Shown here: positions 6,603 to 11,302 of the stretch, piece after piece | Numbering within the stretch: the first letter of the stretch is position 1 | Layout of the letters: each line of letters opens with the position of its first letter | From: JALQXV01 sp051005235 | GTDB taxonomy: Bacteria; Patescibacteriota; Saccharimonadia; Saccharimonadales; 2-12-FULL-41-12 | Assembly (NCBI GenBank): GCA_051005235.1 | Contig: JBPCJO010000076.1 | Span: 1 to 19,222, forward strand | Reading direction: 5' to 3' | Length of the DNA stretch: 19,222 bases | The notes under the pieces: model-generated | The model's database searches: none | The model's input: the letters and a program-made list of their open reading frames with translations, nothing else | Told to the model about the DNA's origin: nothing | Program-made: the position numbers and the translations under genes

Positions 6603-6703
6603 GTCTGGTGGAGGCACCGGGGATCGAACCCGGCCGATGCGGGGTCGCGGCCTGATCGCGACACCAGTCTGTACCCCCTATACGGCACACCGTACCACCA
6701 GAC
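6603..6703 (-). ncRNA. tRNA-like RNA, module 1 (TLS1)
   Basis: The 73-nt core 6678-6606 on the - strand has a 7-bp acceptor stem (GGGGGUA with UGCCUCC), a perfect T-arm (CCGGG, UUCGAUC, CCCGG), A73 and an encoded CCA. The acceptor has a G3:U70 pair, the alanine identity element used by tRNA-Ala and tmRNA. The centre is not a normal tRNA: there is no 4-bp D-stem, the CUGGUGUCG segment recalls the tmRNA D-loop, and a single GUCGCG/CGCGAC hairpin replaces the anticodon arm. A 25-nt leader carries a TACGG-UGUG-CCGUA hairpin and begins GUCUGGUGG, which pairs perfectly with CCACCAGAC at the 3' end (6611-6603). A TATTAT box at 6713-6708 precedes it. No tag-coding region exists, so it is not a complete tmRNA. 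Confidence 0.65.
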
Positions 6704-6755
6704 ATTTATAATAGTAATGGCAAAACATTACCAAAAAATTAAACTTCCCGACTTT

Positions 6756-6785
6756 TTGGATAATTACTTACACAAGTGCTAGAAT
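6756..6785 (+). promoter_or_regulatory. Promoter of the antisense-like RNA, module 1
   Basis: TTGGAT at 6756-6761, an 18-bp spacer, and TAGAAT at 6780-6785. It points away from TLS1. The same TAGAATA-type -10 occurs in module 2 at 7826. Confidence 0.5.
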
Positions 6786-6791
6786 AAAAAC

Positions 6792-6866
6792 GATGCAGGG
6801 TCGCGAGCCTAGATCGAGACGGCACAGTCGTACTAAAAAAGAGCAGCTTAACCGCTGCTCTTTTTG
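6792..6866 (+). ncRNA. Short RNA partly complementary to TLS1 (module 1)
   Basis: About 75 nt from the TAGAAT promoter to an intrinsic terminator (AGAGCAGC 6840-6847 with GCTGCTCT 6854-6861, then T5). Its first 40 nt read almost the same as the + strand of TLS1 (6636-6680): GATGC, GGGTCGCG, GCCT, GATCG and CAGTC all match in order, separated by single inserted or changed bases. Because TLS1 is transcribed from the - strand, this RNA is a trans-antisense of its central hairpin. Function unknown; regulation or guiding by base pairing is inference. Confidence 0.55.
6840..6865 (+). terminator. Intrinsic terminator of the module 1 short RNA
   Basis: An 8-bp perfect stem, AGAGCAGC (6840-6847) with GCTGCTCT (6854-6861), loop TTAACC, followed by T5. 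It closely resembles the module 2 terminator at 7881. Confidence 0.8.
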
Positions 6867-6905
6867 TGTATACACACATCTGGTCGACTAGGGTAACTAA
6901 GCAAT

Positions 6906-7334
6906 TTAGAAAAAACTAAAACCAAACTGCTTGCGTAACGGCCCAAAATCGGTCTTATCAAACGTCAGTAAGTGCCGAATACCCGAGTCTTGCATGACTG
7001 CCAAGATACTACAGTCTACAAAGCTGACATTTTTGTTGGTTACCAACTGAAAAATGTTCCAACTTAAGGCATGCATATCTTCGTTGATGTGAATAACCTC
7101 GATGTGCCCGCCGTCTATAATATTATTGCCGACAGCAATTGCCTCGGCTCGACCGATTCTTTGCGACAATACTGTTAATACCTCTAACAAAATATAGTTC
7201 GAGACATATAAGCGAGCGCCGGAGCTTGCCAAACGCGCGTTAATTGCGCTAGTTTTACCATGCAGTGTATCGGACGCGTTATACAACCCAATCAAGAAGT
7301 TAGAGTCGACGAAGACGTTATTTTTTATCGCCAT
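6906..7334 (-). CDS. vapC: PIN-domain ribonuclease toxin (VapC family)
   Basis: 142 residues forming one PIN domain. The acidic metal-binding residues are visible: D10 (VFVDSNFLIGL), E51 (ILLEVL), D107 (SFVDCSILAVM) and D126 (LTFDKTDF). VapC toxins are Mg-dependent endoribonucleases that commonly cut tRNA anticodon loops or rRNA and are silenced by their cognate VapB. The start at 7334 overlaps the end of the antitoxin gene by 17 nt, the usual coupling. The pair sits exactly between the two tRNA-like modules, which raises the question of whether those RNAs are substrates or decoys (inference). Confidence 0.88.
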   Translation of the reverse strand: MAIKNNVFVDSNFLIGLYNASDTLHGKTSAINARLASSGARLYVSNYILLEVLTVLSQRIGRAEAIAVGNNIIDGGHIEVIHINEDMHALSWNIFQLVTNKNVSFVDCSILAVMQDSGIRHLLTFDKTDFGPLRKQFGFSFF

Positions 7335-7599
7335 ACAAATACGTATCTAGATTGGCGGCAAGATCAGCCGGGCCGCAAATACTGTTTTTTTCTGCCCAAG
7401 CCGCCTGAGCCTGAGCCCATTCACCCGCATTGCGGTAGGCTGGCTTTTGGACCTTAGAATGTTTTTGCCGATGTGGATCAGAAATATTTTCAGCAATAAG
7501 CCGCCGAATCACCTCAGACACACTCGTCCCCTCGTGGTGTGCCACGTCTTTTAGGTGCTTGTGCTGCCCCGGCGGCAAATATATTTGAGTTCTCTGCAT
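7318..7599 (-). CDS. vapB: Ribbon-helix-helix antitoxin (VapB-like)
   Basis: 93 residues. The N-terminus is a ribbon-helix-helix DNA-binding domain: beta strand MQRTQIYLPPGQHKHLKD followed by EGTSVSEVIRRLIAENI. The C-terminal half (about 50-93), rich in Ala, Trp and charged residues, is the likely toxin-binding tail. It would neutralise the PIN toxin encoded immediately downstream and repress the operon. The TATAAT box ends 7 nt before the ATG, so the mRNA is probably leaderless, and a palindrome overlapping the promoter is a likely operator. Confidence 0.85.
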   Translation of the reverse strand: MQRTQIYLPPGQHKHLKDVAHHEGTSVSEVIRRLIAENISDPHRQKHSKVQKPAYRNAGEWAQAQAAWAEKNSICGPADLAANLDTYLYGDKK

Positions 7600-7606
7600 G
7601 GTGTTA

Positions 7607-7625
7607 ATTATACATTATGATGTAT
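7607..7625 (-). promoter_or_regulatory. vapBC promoter and operator
   Basis: TATAAT at 7612-7607 overlaps the inverted repeat ATACAT-TATG-ATGTAT at 7610-7625, a suitable site for a ribbon-helix-helix dimer. Autorepression is inferred from position and family. Confidence 0.6.
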
Positions 7626-7649
7626 GGTTTATAAACTACCTACACAGGC

Positions 7650-7750
7650 GTCTGGTGGAGGCACCGGGGATCGAACCCGGCCGGCTCAAGTTCGCGGCCT
7701 GTCCGCGACACCAGTCTGTACCCCCTATTACGGCACACCGACCACCAAAC
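7650..7750 (-). ncRNA. tRNA-like RNA, module 2 (TLS2)
   Basis: A paralogue of TLS1 with the same 73-nt core size (7725-7653). It has the same acceptor stem with G3:U70, T-arm, A73 and encoded CCA, the same CUGGUGUCG segment, and the same leader architecture: TTTGGTGG and a CGG-TGTG-CCG hairpin, with 9-bp terminal pairing to 7658-7650 allowing one G-U. It differs from TLS1 in the hairpin loop (GA for AU) and in the variable stretch before the T-arm (AACUUGAG for ACCCCGCA). A TATATA box lies at 7757-7752. Conserved ends with a variable centre suggest a functional scaffold carrying a changeable pairing region. Confidence 0.65.
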
Positions 7751-7802
7751 ATATATAGCGTAACGGCTCGATATTAACGTAGTATTAAATTTACAATTTT
7801 AT

Positions 7803-7831
7803 TTGTAAATTATTATTGTAGCGTCTAGAAT
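7803..7831 (+). promoter_or_regulatory. Promoter of the antisense-like RNA, module 2
   Basis: TTGTAA at 7803-7808, a 17-bp spacer, TAGAAT at 7826-7831. The predicted start near 7838 is about 88 bp from the 5' end of TLS2, the same spacing as in module 1. Confidence 0.5.
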
Positions 7832-7837
7832 AAAGAT

Positions 7838-7907
7838 ACTCAGGAACGCGGCCTGTCTTAAGCGAAACCGTCGCTTATCTAAAAGAGCAGCAAAGGCTGC
7901 TCTTTTA
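7838..7907 (+). ncRNA. Short RNA partly complementary to TLS2 (module 2)
   Basis: About 70 nt ending in the terminator at 7881-7906. It shares an 11-base block, CGCGGCCTGTC, plus the flanking CTCA and a GTC-type match, in order, with the + strand of TLS2 (7685-7716), so the RNA is antisense to the TLS2 central hairpin. A second stem, TAAGCG with CGCTTA around AAACCGT, follows. It matches TLS2 better than TLS1, just as the module 1 RNA matches TLS1. Confidence 0.55.
7881..7906 (+). terminator. Intrinsic terminator of the module 2 short RNA
   Basis: AAAAGAGCAGC (7881-7891) pairs with GCTGCTCTTTT (7896-7906) around a 4-nt loop; the A-rich and T-rich flanks make it usable on both strands. Confidence 0.8.
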
Positions 7908-7986
7908 GTTTTGTCTAATGACACGAAGTCAGTTAGATCTGTACGCTTACTTTTTATCATGTAGTCAAGCCTGTAATCTTGCATTC

Positions 7987-8024
7987 CACCCCGAAACAAA
8001 ACAAAACCAACCGCTGCTCTTTTT
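7987..8024. other. Remnants of a third module terminator and a tRNA acceptor strand
   Basis: AACCGCTGCTCTTTTT at 8009-8024 repeats the 3' half of the module 1 terminator (6852-6865) without its 5' half. CACCCCGA at 7987-7994 is an inverted copy of the first bases of the neighbouring tRNA-Pro, so on the - strand TCGGGGTG follows the tRNA and could pair with its CACCCCGA 3' acceptor strand. These look like leftovers of duplication or recombination in a tRNA-rich island. Confidence 0.4.
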
Positions 8025-8039
8025 ATAAATATTCAAATT

Positions 8040-8117
8040 TGGTCGGGGTGACAGGACTTGAACCTGCGACTTACGCGAGCCCCCAGCCGTACGCGCTACC
8101 AACTGCGCTACACCCCG
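8040..8117 (-). tRNA. tRNA-Pro (anticodon GGG), with an abnormal anticodon stem
   Basis: The acceptor CGGGGTG/CACCCCG, D-arm (GCGC, AGTTGGTA, GCGC), T-arm (GCAGG, TTCAAGT, CCTGT), A73 and encoded CCA are all canonical and match tRNA-Pro. The loop CTGGGGG gives U33 and anticodon GGG. The anticodon stem is poor: 27-31 TACGG against CTCGC pairs only at the two loop-proximal positions, unless a 3-nt bulge lets TACG pair with a downstream CGTA. Length with CCA is 78 nt. It may be a functional variant or a decaying gene. Confidence 0.75.
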
Positions 8118-8123
8118 TTGGCG

Positions 8124-8168
8124 TACATAATGACGTTTCATTAAACTTTAATGAAACGTCATTATGTA
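8124..8168. repeat. Palindromic repeat family R1, copy b (45 bp, perfect)
   Basis: A perfect 22-bp inverted repeat around one central base. The core (GTTTCATTAAA and mirror) is shared with the other copies, but the outer arms (TACATAATGAC and GTCATTATGTA) differ from those at 5074 and still pair perfectly, i.e. they have changed together. It lies 7 bp upstream of tRNA-Pro. Confidence 0.8.
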
Positions 8169-8198
8169 GTGTTTTGGCATGCCTCGGTAAACAATCCG

Positions 8199-8400
8199 AT
8201 ATTTTTAGCCATTTACTTGCTAAAAATATTGTCCTTTGGAAAAGGAGGATCCGAAGGCAAAGCCTGAGGCTCGCGGAGGAAAAACCCGTAGCGAAGCTTG
8301 GGTTTGTCCTCCTTACAGGCCGAGTCGGACCGACGTGATTAACTTGGTAATGAAACCAAGTGGGTGATCGCACATGACGGCCACGGCCCTCATAAATATT
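8199..8400. other. Structured intergenic stretch, unidentified
   Basis: About 290 bp without a credible gene between R1b and the M50 protease. It holds an 11-bp perfect hairpin (ATATTTTTAGC 8199-8209 with 8219-8229); a three-way-junction-like fold in which AAGGAGGA (8242-8249) pairs with TCCTCCTT (8307-8314) and encloses a TCCG...CGGA arm and an AAACCC...GGGTTT arm; and a 7-bp hairpin ACTTGGT (8342-8348) with ACCAAGT (8355-8361). The strand is undetermined because stems fold on both. ORFs read through here are poor in normal protein features. It could be a structured RNA or repeat debris. Confidence 0.4.
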
Positions 8401-8460
8401 GATCTCCCAAATCACAAAATATTCAAGATAATCTGGTGTCGGCTGCCCGCTCTCGGCCAG

Positions 8461-9111
8461 CTATAGTATACCAGTTGAGCCGCCGCCAGACAGCAAGAAC
8501 TTAACCACCGCACTATTTAAGCTCGATAGCAGCTGACCAAAGGCTGGCACTGCTAAAATGAGTCCGAAAACAATGAATATGCCAAACTGTTCGAGGCTGG
8601 CCATAAAACGCTGGATCGGTTCTGGCGCAAAGGCGTACAGCACGCGCGATCCGTCAAGCGGCGGGATTGGCATCATATTAAAGATAAACAAACCGACATT
8701 TATCACTATAAAGATGACCAGTACCCGTAATAAGTCTACACCTAGGCTACCCTGAAACAGATTAACAATGCCTGCCCCGGCGGCCGCCAGCAGTAAGTTT
8801 GTGAATGGTCCGATTGCTCCTATCAACGCGGCGCCGAACTCGTCAAACTTAACACGGCTTGGATTAAACGGCACCGGTTTAGCAGCCAAAATCGGCGTTT
8901 GAAACAAAAATAAGGTCATCATTGGCAGCAAAAGTGTCAGTACCGGATCAACATGTTTGATGGGATTTAAGGTTATGCGCCCTTCTCGTTCGGCAGTATC
9001 GTCGCCTAGCCAGTACCCCGTAAAAGCATGCATTGCCTCGTGCAAGGTGATCGAAATCACCAACACAACAAGAACAATCACGATAGTAGTAAAGTCTAAA
9101 CTCGAAAACAT
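8461..9111 (-). CDS. Site-2-protease-like M50 membrane metalloprotease
   Basis: 216 residues from the ATG at 9111. The zinc motif H24-E25-A-M-H28 lies at the end of the first transmembrane segment (SITLHEAMHAFTGYW), and a PPLDGSRVL motif (the family's LDG zinc-ligand region) lies in a later one, with about five to six hydrophobic segments overall. M50 proteases cut substrates within the membrane, often in stress signalling; this short form lacks PDZ domains, like the minimal SpoIVFB/YwhC-type branch. A longer frame using TTG at 9129 overlaps a TATACT -10 box at 9125-9120, so the ATG at 9111 is preferred and the mRNA is nearly leaderless. Substrate unknown. Confidence 0.9.
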   Translation of the reverse strand: MFSSLDFTTIVIVLVVLVISITLHEAMHAFTGYWLGDDTAEREGRITLNPIKHVDPVLTLLLPMMTLFLFQTPILAAKPVPFNPSRVKFDEFGAALIGAIGPFTNLLLAAAGAGIVNLFQGSLGVDLLRVLVIFIVINVGLFIFNMMPIPPLDGSRVLYAFAPEPIQRFMASLEQFGIFIVFGLILAVPAFGQLLSSLNSAVVKFLLSGGGSTGIL

Positions 9112-9119
9112 ATAGTAAC

Positions 9120-9125
9120 AGTATA
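9120..9125 (-). promoter_or_regulatory. -10 box of the M50 protease gene, near-leaderless
   Basis: TATACT ends 9 nt before the ATG at 9111, leaving a leader of 0-3 nt. The -35 region is weak. Confidence 0.45.
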
Positions 9126-9144
9126 GCAAGTTGTACTGTAGTTT

Positions 9145-9345
9145 TTATACTTCGTACAAATCAAAGCATTCTTTTATATTCTCTACATTTGGCTGCAAAA
9201 TATAAATTGTATCTACAGTTTCACGTTCTTTTTTTGAAGTATAGTAAATTCGTTCTCTTCCAACCTCTTTAAAGAACGGTCTTGGATAATCGTTATTATC
9301 AATCGAAATAACATTGGTGTCCACCAACAGGAGTGACTTGCCCAC
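9145..9345 (-). CDS. Hypothetical 66-residue ORF, probably the second part of a split gene
   Basis: It starts at GTG 9345 with no Shine-Dalgarno sequence. The translation (MGKSLLLVDTNVISIDNN, then a charged segment ending KECFDLYEV) looks protein-like. VDTNV recalls the first strand of PIN domains, but the remaining acidic motifs are absent. It is in the same frame as the 29-codon ORF immediately upstream (9438-9349), separated by a single TAA and one codon, so the two may be halves of one gene of about 98 codons broken by a stop, or two coupled micro-genes. Family not recognised. Confidence 0.4.
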   Translation of the reverse strand: MGKSLLLVDTNVISIDNNDYPRPFFKEVGRERIYYTSKKERETVDTIYILQPNVENIKECFDLYEV

Positions 9346-9348
9346 GGT

Positions 9349-9438
9349 TTAACTAGTAGCTTTTATCAAGCCTTTTGATGGGCTGGGGTTTGATGATTTT
9401 GGCTGTTGTATAGAGCCTTTTGGTAATGTAACTTTCAA
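9349..9438 (-). CDS. 29-residue upstream ORF with strong ribosome binding site
   Basis: TTG start at 9438, with AGGAGAAGG (about 9451-9443) ideally placed and a TATAAA box just before it. It encodes a Ser/Pro/Lys-rich peptide beginning MKVTLPKGSIQQPKSS and ends in TAA at 9351-9349. This is the best translation start seen for the frame that continues in the 66-residue ORF after the stop, which supports either an interrupted gene or coupled translation. Confidence 0.35.
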   Translation of the reverse strand: MKVTLPKGSIQQPKSSNPSPSKGLIKATS

Positions 9439-9556
9439 AATGCCTTCTCCTAGTCTTTATAGTTAGTGTACCAACTTACAATACAAGACATATATTAAAT
9501 TTTGATTAAATCTAGGTAATTGTCTCGTTTATTACCCGCTTGCAAGAGAATTACGG

Positions 9557-9585
9557 TTGACTTTTAAGGTGTTAAGCGTTAGAAT
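9557..9585 (+). promoter_or_regulatory. Sigma70-type promoter of rpmB
   Basis: TTGACT at 9557-9562, a 17-bp spacer, TAGAAT at 9580-9585. Transcription would start near 9592, about 39 nt before the start codon. Confidence 0.7.
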
Positions 9586-9630
9586 TAGTATCTGAATAAT
9601 CATAGAATTTAATCGAAAGTTAATGTAATC

Positions 9631-9855
9631 ATGCAAAAATGCGAAATTACCGGTAAAGGCAAGCAATACGGCCACAACGTCAGCTTTAGCTTACGCCGCA
9701 CCAAAAAAGTCTGGAAGCCCAATCTTCAGATCAAAACCGTTATGGTCGACGGTAAAAAAGTCCGCCTTAAAGTCAGCACCGCCGCTATCCGTACCCTCAA
9801 GAAGAAAGGCCTGCTGATCACTCCAGCCCAGGCCGCCTCCGCAGCCAAAAAATAG
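9631..9855 (+). CDS. rpmB: 50S ribosomal protein L28
   Basis: 74 residues, basic, with the L28 signature MQKCEITGKGKQYGHNVSFS, the following RRTKKVWKPNLQ and a C-terminal VRLKVSTAAIRTLKKKG. The single Cys4 is not part of a zinc pair, so this is the Cys-poor form. L28 sits near the peptidyl/E-site region of the large subunit. It is a single-gene unit with a good promoter at 9557 but no obvious Shine-Dalgarno sequence, and is followed by palindrome R1c. Confidence 0.95.
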   Translation: MQKCEITGKGKQYGHNVSFSLRRTKKVWKPNLQIKTVMVDGKKVRLKVSTAAIRTLKKKGLLITPAQAASAAKK

Positions 9856-9908
9856 ATTCTTAAGAAGTATGCGTATTTCAAGCTAGCTAACACATCTGTT
9901 ATCTACAG

Positions 9909-9951
9909 CTATACCTCGACTTCATTAAATTTTAATGAAACGCAGGTATAG
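9909..9951. repeat. Palindromic repeat family R1, copy c (43 bp)
   Basis: CTATACCT and AGGTATAG arms around the TTCATTAAAnTTTAATGAA core. It lies between rpmB and the convergent gene at 9981. Confidence 0.75.
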
Positions 9952-9980
9952 TTGCGTATATAGATAGACATGCCAAAAAC

Positions 9981-10604
9981 TTATTGTTGGTTCAAAACAA
10001 CCAGGCGAGTGCCTTCGCCAAGCTCAAAATTCTTCATTTTAAGGCTGTCTAAGGTGTCGAATACTTCCATGCCAAGGATTTTAACGGCATCGTCCAGTGG
10101 ACTCTGCGGGACTTCAAACTTCAAAGATTTGCTGTCGTAATGGGTTGGAATGACGACTTTTGGTTCAATATCTTTGACGATTTTTTGGGCACCGATGGCG
10201 TCGAGAGTATAGCCGTGGCCACCAACGGGGACGAATAAGATGTCGACCGTGCCGAGAGCTTCGAGCTGTACGTCGTTGAGTTCGGGGTAAATGTGGCCGG
10301 TTACGACAATGCGGACGCCGTCGATAATGATGCGGTACATCGTGGCAGAATGCTGTTTTTCTTCGTCCATATGACTACGGGCAGCGATACCCTGGACTGA
10401 GATGTCAGACACTTCGTATTCGCCGGGTTGGTTAATTTTAAAATGAGCGTCGGCAGGCAACTCAGCACTACCGGTCGATAAAACGATATCTTTAGGAGAA
10501 GCAACGCTTTTACCGCCAAGCGCGGCTAGGTTATCGTCGATAACGATGTTAACTTTTTTTGTAACTATTTTGATGCAGTTGGCACCGTAAAACTGGAATT
10601 CCAC
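9981..10604 (-). CDS. Metallo-beta-lactamase-fold protein, probably without the metal site
   Basis: 207 residues of the UlaG/Lactamase_B_3-like fold: the GHIYPELNDVQ region, then DILFVPVGGHGYTLDAIGA, VKDIEPKVVIPTHYD and a C-terminal strand. In active members a THxHxDH motif follows DIVLxTH; here that position reads DIVLSTGSAEL, so the main zinc ligands are missing and hydrolase activity is doubtful. Only isolated His residues (GH, THYD) remain. It starts with GTG sharing bases with the TAG of the upstream regulator (TAGTG), so it is translationally coupled. The operon order is miaA, regulator, this gene. Role unknown. Confidence 0.8.
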   Translation of the reverse strand: MEFQFYGANCIKIVTKKVNIVIDDNLAALGGKSVASPKDIVLSTGSAELPADAHFKINQPGEYEVSDISVQGIAARSHMDEEKQHSATMYRIIIDGVRIVVTGHIYPELNDVQLEALGTVDILFVPVGGHGYTLDAIGAQKIVKDIEPKVVIPTHYDSKSLKFEVPQSPLDDAVKILGMEVFDTLDSLKMKNFELGEGTRLVVLNQQ

Positions 10605-11302
10605 TATTTCTTACCTTTTTCTTTCGTGTTTGTAGCTGCTTTCTTAGTAGCCGTCGGCTTTGCAACGGTGACTGCTTTGGCATCATCAGACCCATCATCG
10701 TCGTCGTTGGCTGTGTCGTTTTGCGGTTCGAGTAAGTGCGCCTTATTGATGACTATCTGTTTCTTTGAATCGAGCACGTTGAGTAAGAACCGGTCGTTAA
10801 CCTGGCGGCGGTATTCGAACTCTTTTTTATCCATGAAGACATAGCGGATAGCTTTGCCTTCTTTGGCTTCCATGTCGGCGACGTACTTAGAAAGTTGGGT
10901 CGTGTTAATGTCACCGACGACCACAAAGTCGACACCGCTTTTTTCGTCACGGGTGAATTGTCCGGTATATAAGGCTAAGTCGATATTGCCAAGTGCCTTT
11001 AGGCCAGCCAACGATTCGTTGGTTTCTTCGTCGCCCGTGACACCCTCGGCCGCTCCAAATATTTGTAACAGTGGATCGTAGAATTGGTAGGTTTTATTGA
11101 TTTCGTAGTACAAGCGGTTGTTGGTAGTCTCGGACGAAATGATGCCAGCGTTGAGCAAATTTGATAATTCCCTGCGCACGGAATTTATTTGTTCGTCAAT
11201 TTTACGCGTTATTTCGCGCACATAAAATGACCGATTCGGATTACTATAAAAAAGCTGCAGTAACTTAACACGAGTTTTGGACCCAAAGAGTTGTTCAATC
11301 AT
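10604..11302 (-). CDS. Winged-helix regulator with nucleotidyltransferase-like domain
   Basis: 232 residues. Residues about 1-75 form a winged helix-turn-helix (LFGSKTRVKLLQLFYSN, then REITRKIDEQINSVRRELSN). Residues about 100-190 resemble a nucleotidyltransferase-like fold (DLALYTGQFTRDEKSGVDFVVVGD), but the second catalytic Asp of the GS...DxD motif is not evident. The tail is acidic (NDDDDGSDD) then Lys/Thr/Ala-rich, likely disordered. Such HTH-NTase proteins are frequent in archaea and CPR. It overlaps miaA upstream by 4 nt (ATGA) and the metallo-beta-lactamase gene downstream by 1-2 nt. Target unknown. Confidence 0.75.
   Translation of the reverse strand: MIEQLFGSKTRVKLLQLFYSNPNRSFYVREITRKIDEQINSVRRELSNLLNAGIISSETTNNRLYYEINKTYQFYDPLLQIFGAAEGVTGDEETNESLAGLKALGNIDLALYTGQFTRDEKSGVDFVVVGDINTTQLSKYVADMEAKEGKAIRYVFMDKKEFEYRRQVNDRFLLNVLDSKKQIVINKAHLLEPQNDTANDDDDGSDDAKAVTVAKPTATKKAATNTKEKGKK

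Noticed and set aside
6606..6678. tRNA-Leu(CAG) or tRNA-Sec
   Set aside because: The 7-nt loop of TLS1 could read CAG after U33, but TLS2 lacks U33 at the same place, there is no D-stem, and the acceptor (7 bp) and overall length are wrong for tRNA-Sec or a class II tRNA-Leu.
6603..7750. Complete or two-piece tmRNA
   Set aside because: The 5' and 3' halves of the acceptor are only 73 nt apart, with no tag reading frame or pseudoknots, and two near-identical copies are present.
8071..8415. 114-residue ORF on the - strand
   Set aside because: It runs through tRNA-Pro, palindrome R1b and the hairpin-rich stretch; its composition follows those non-coding elements.
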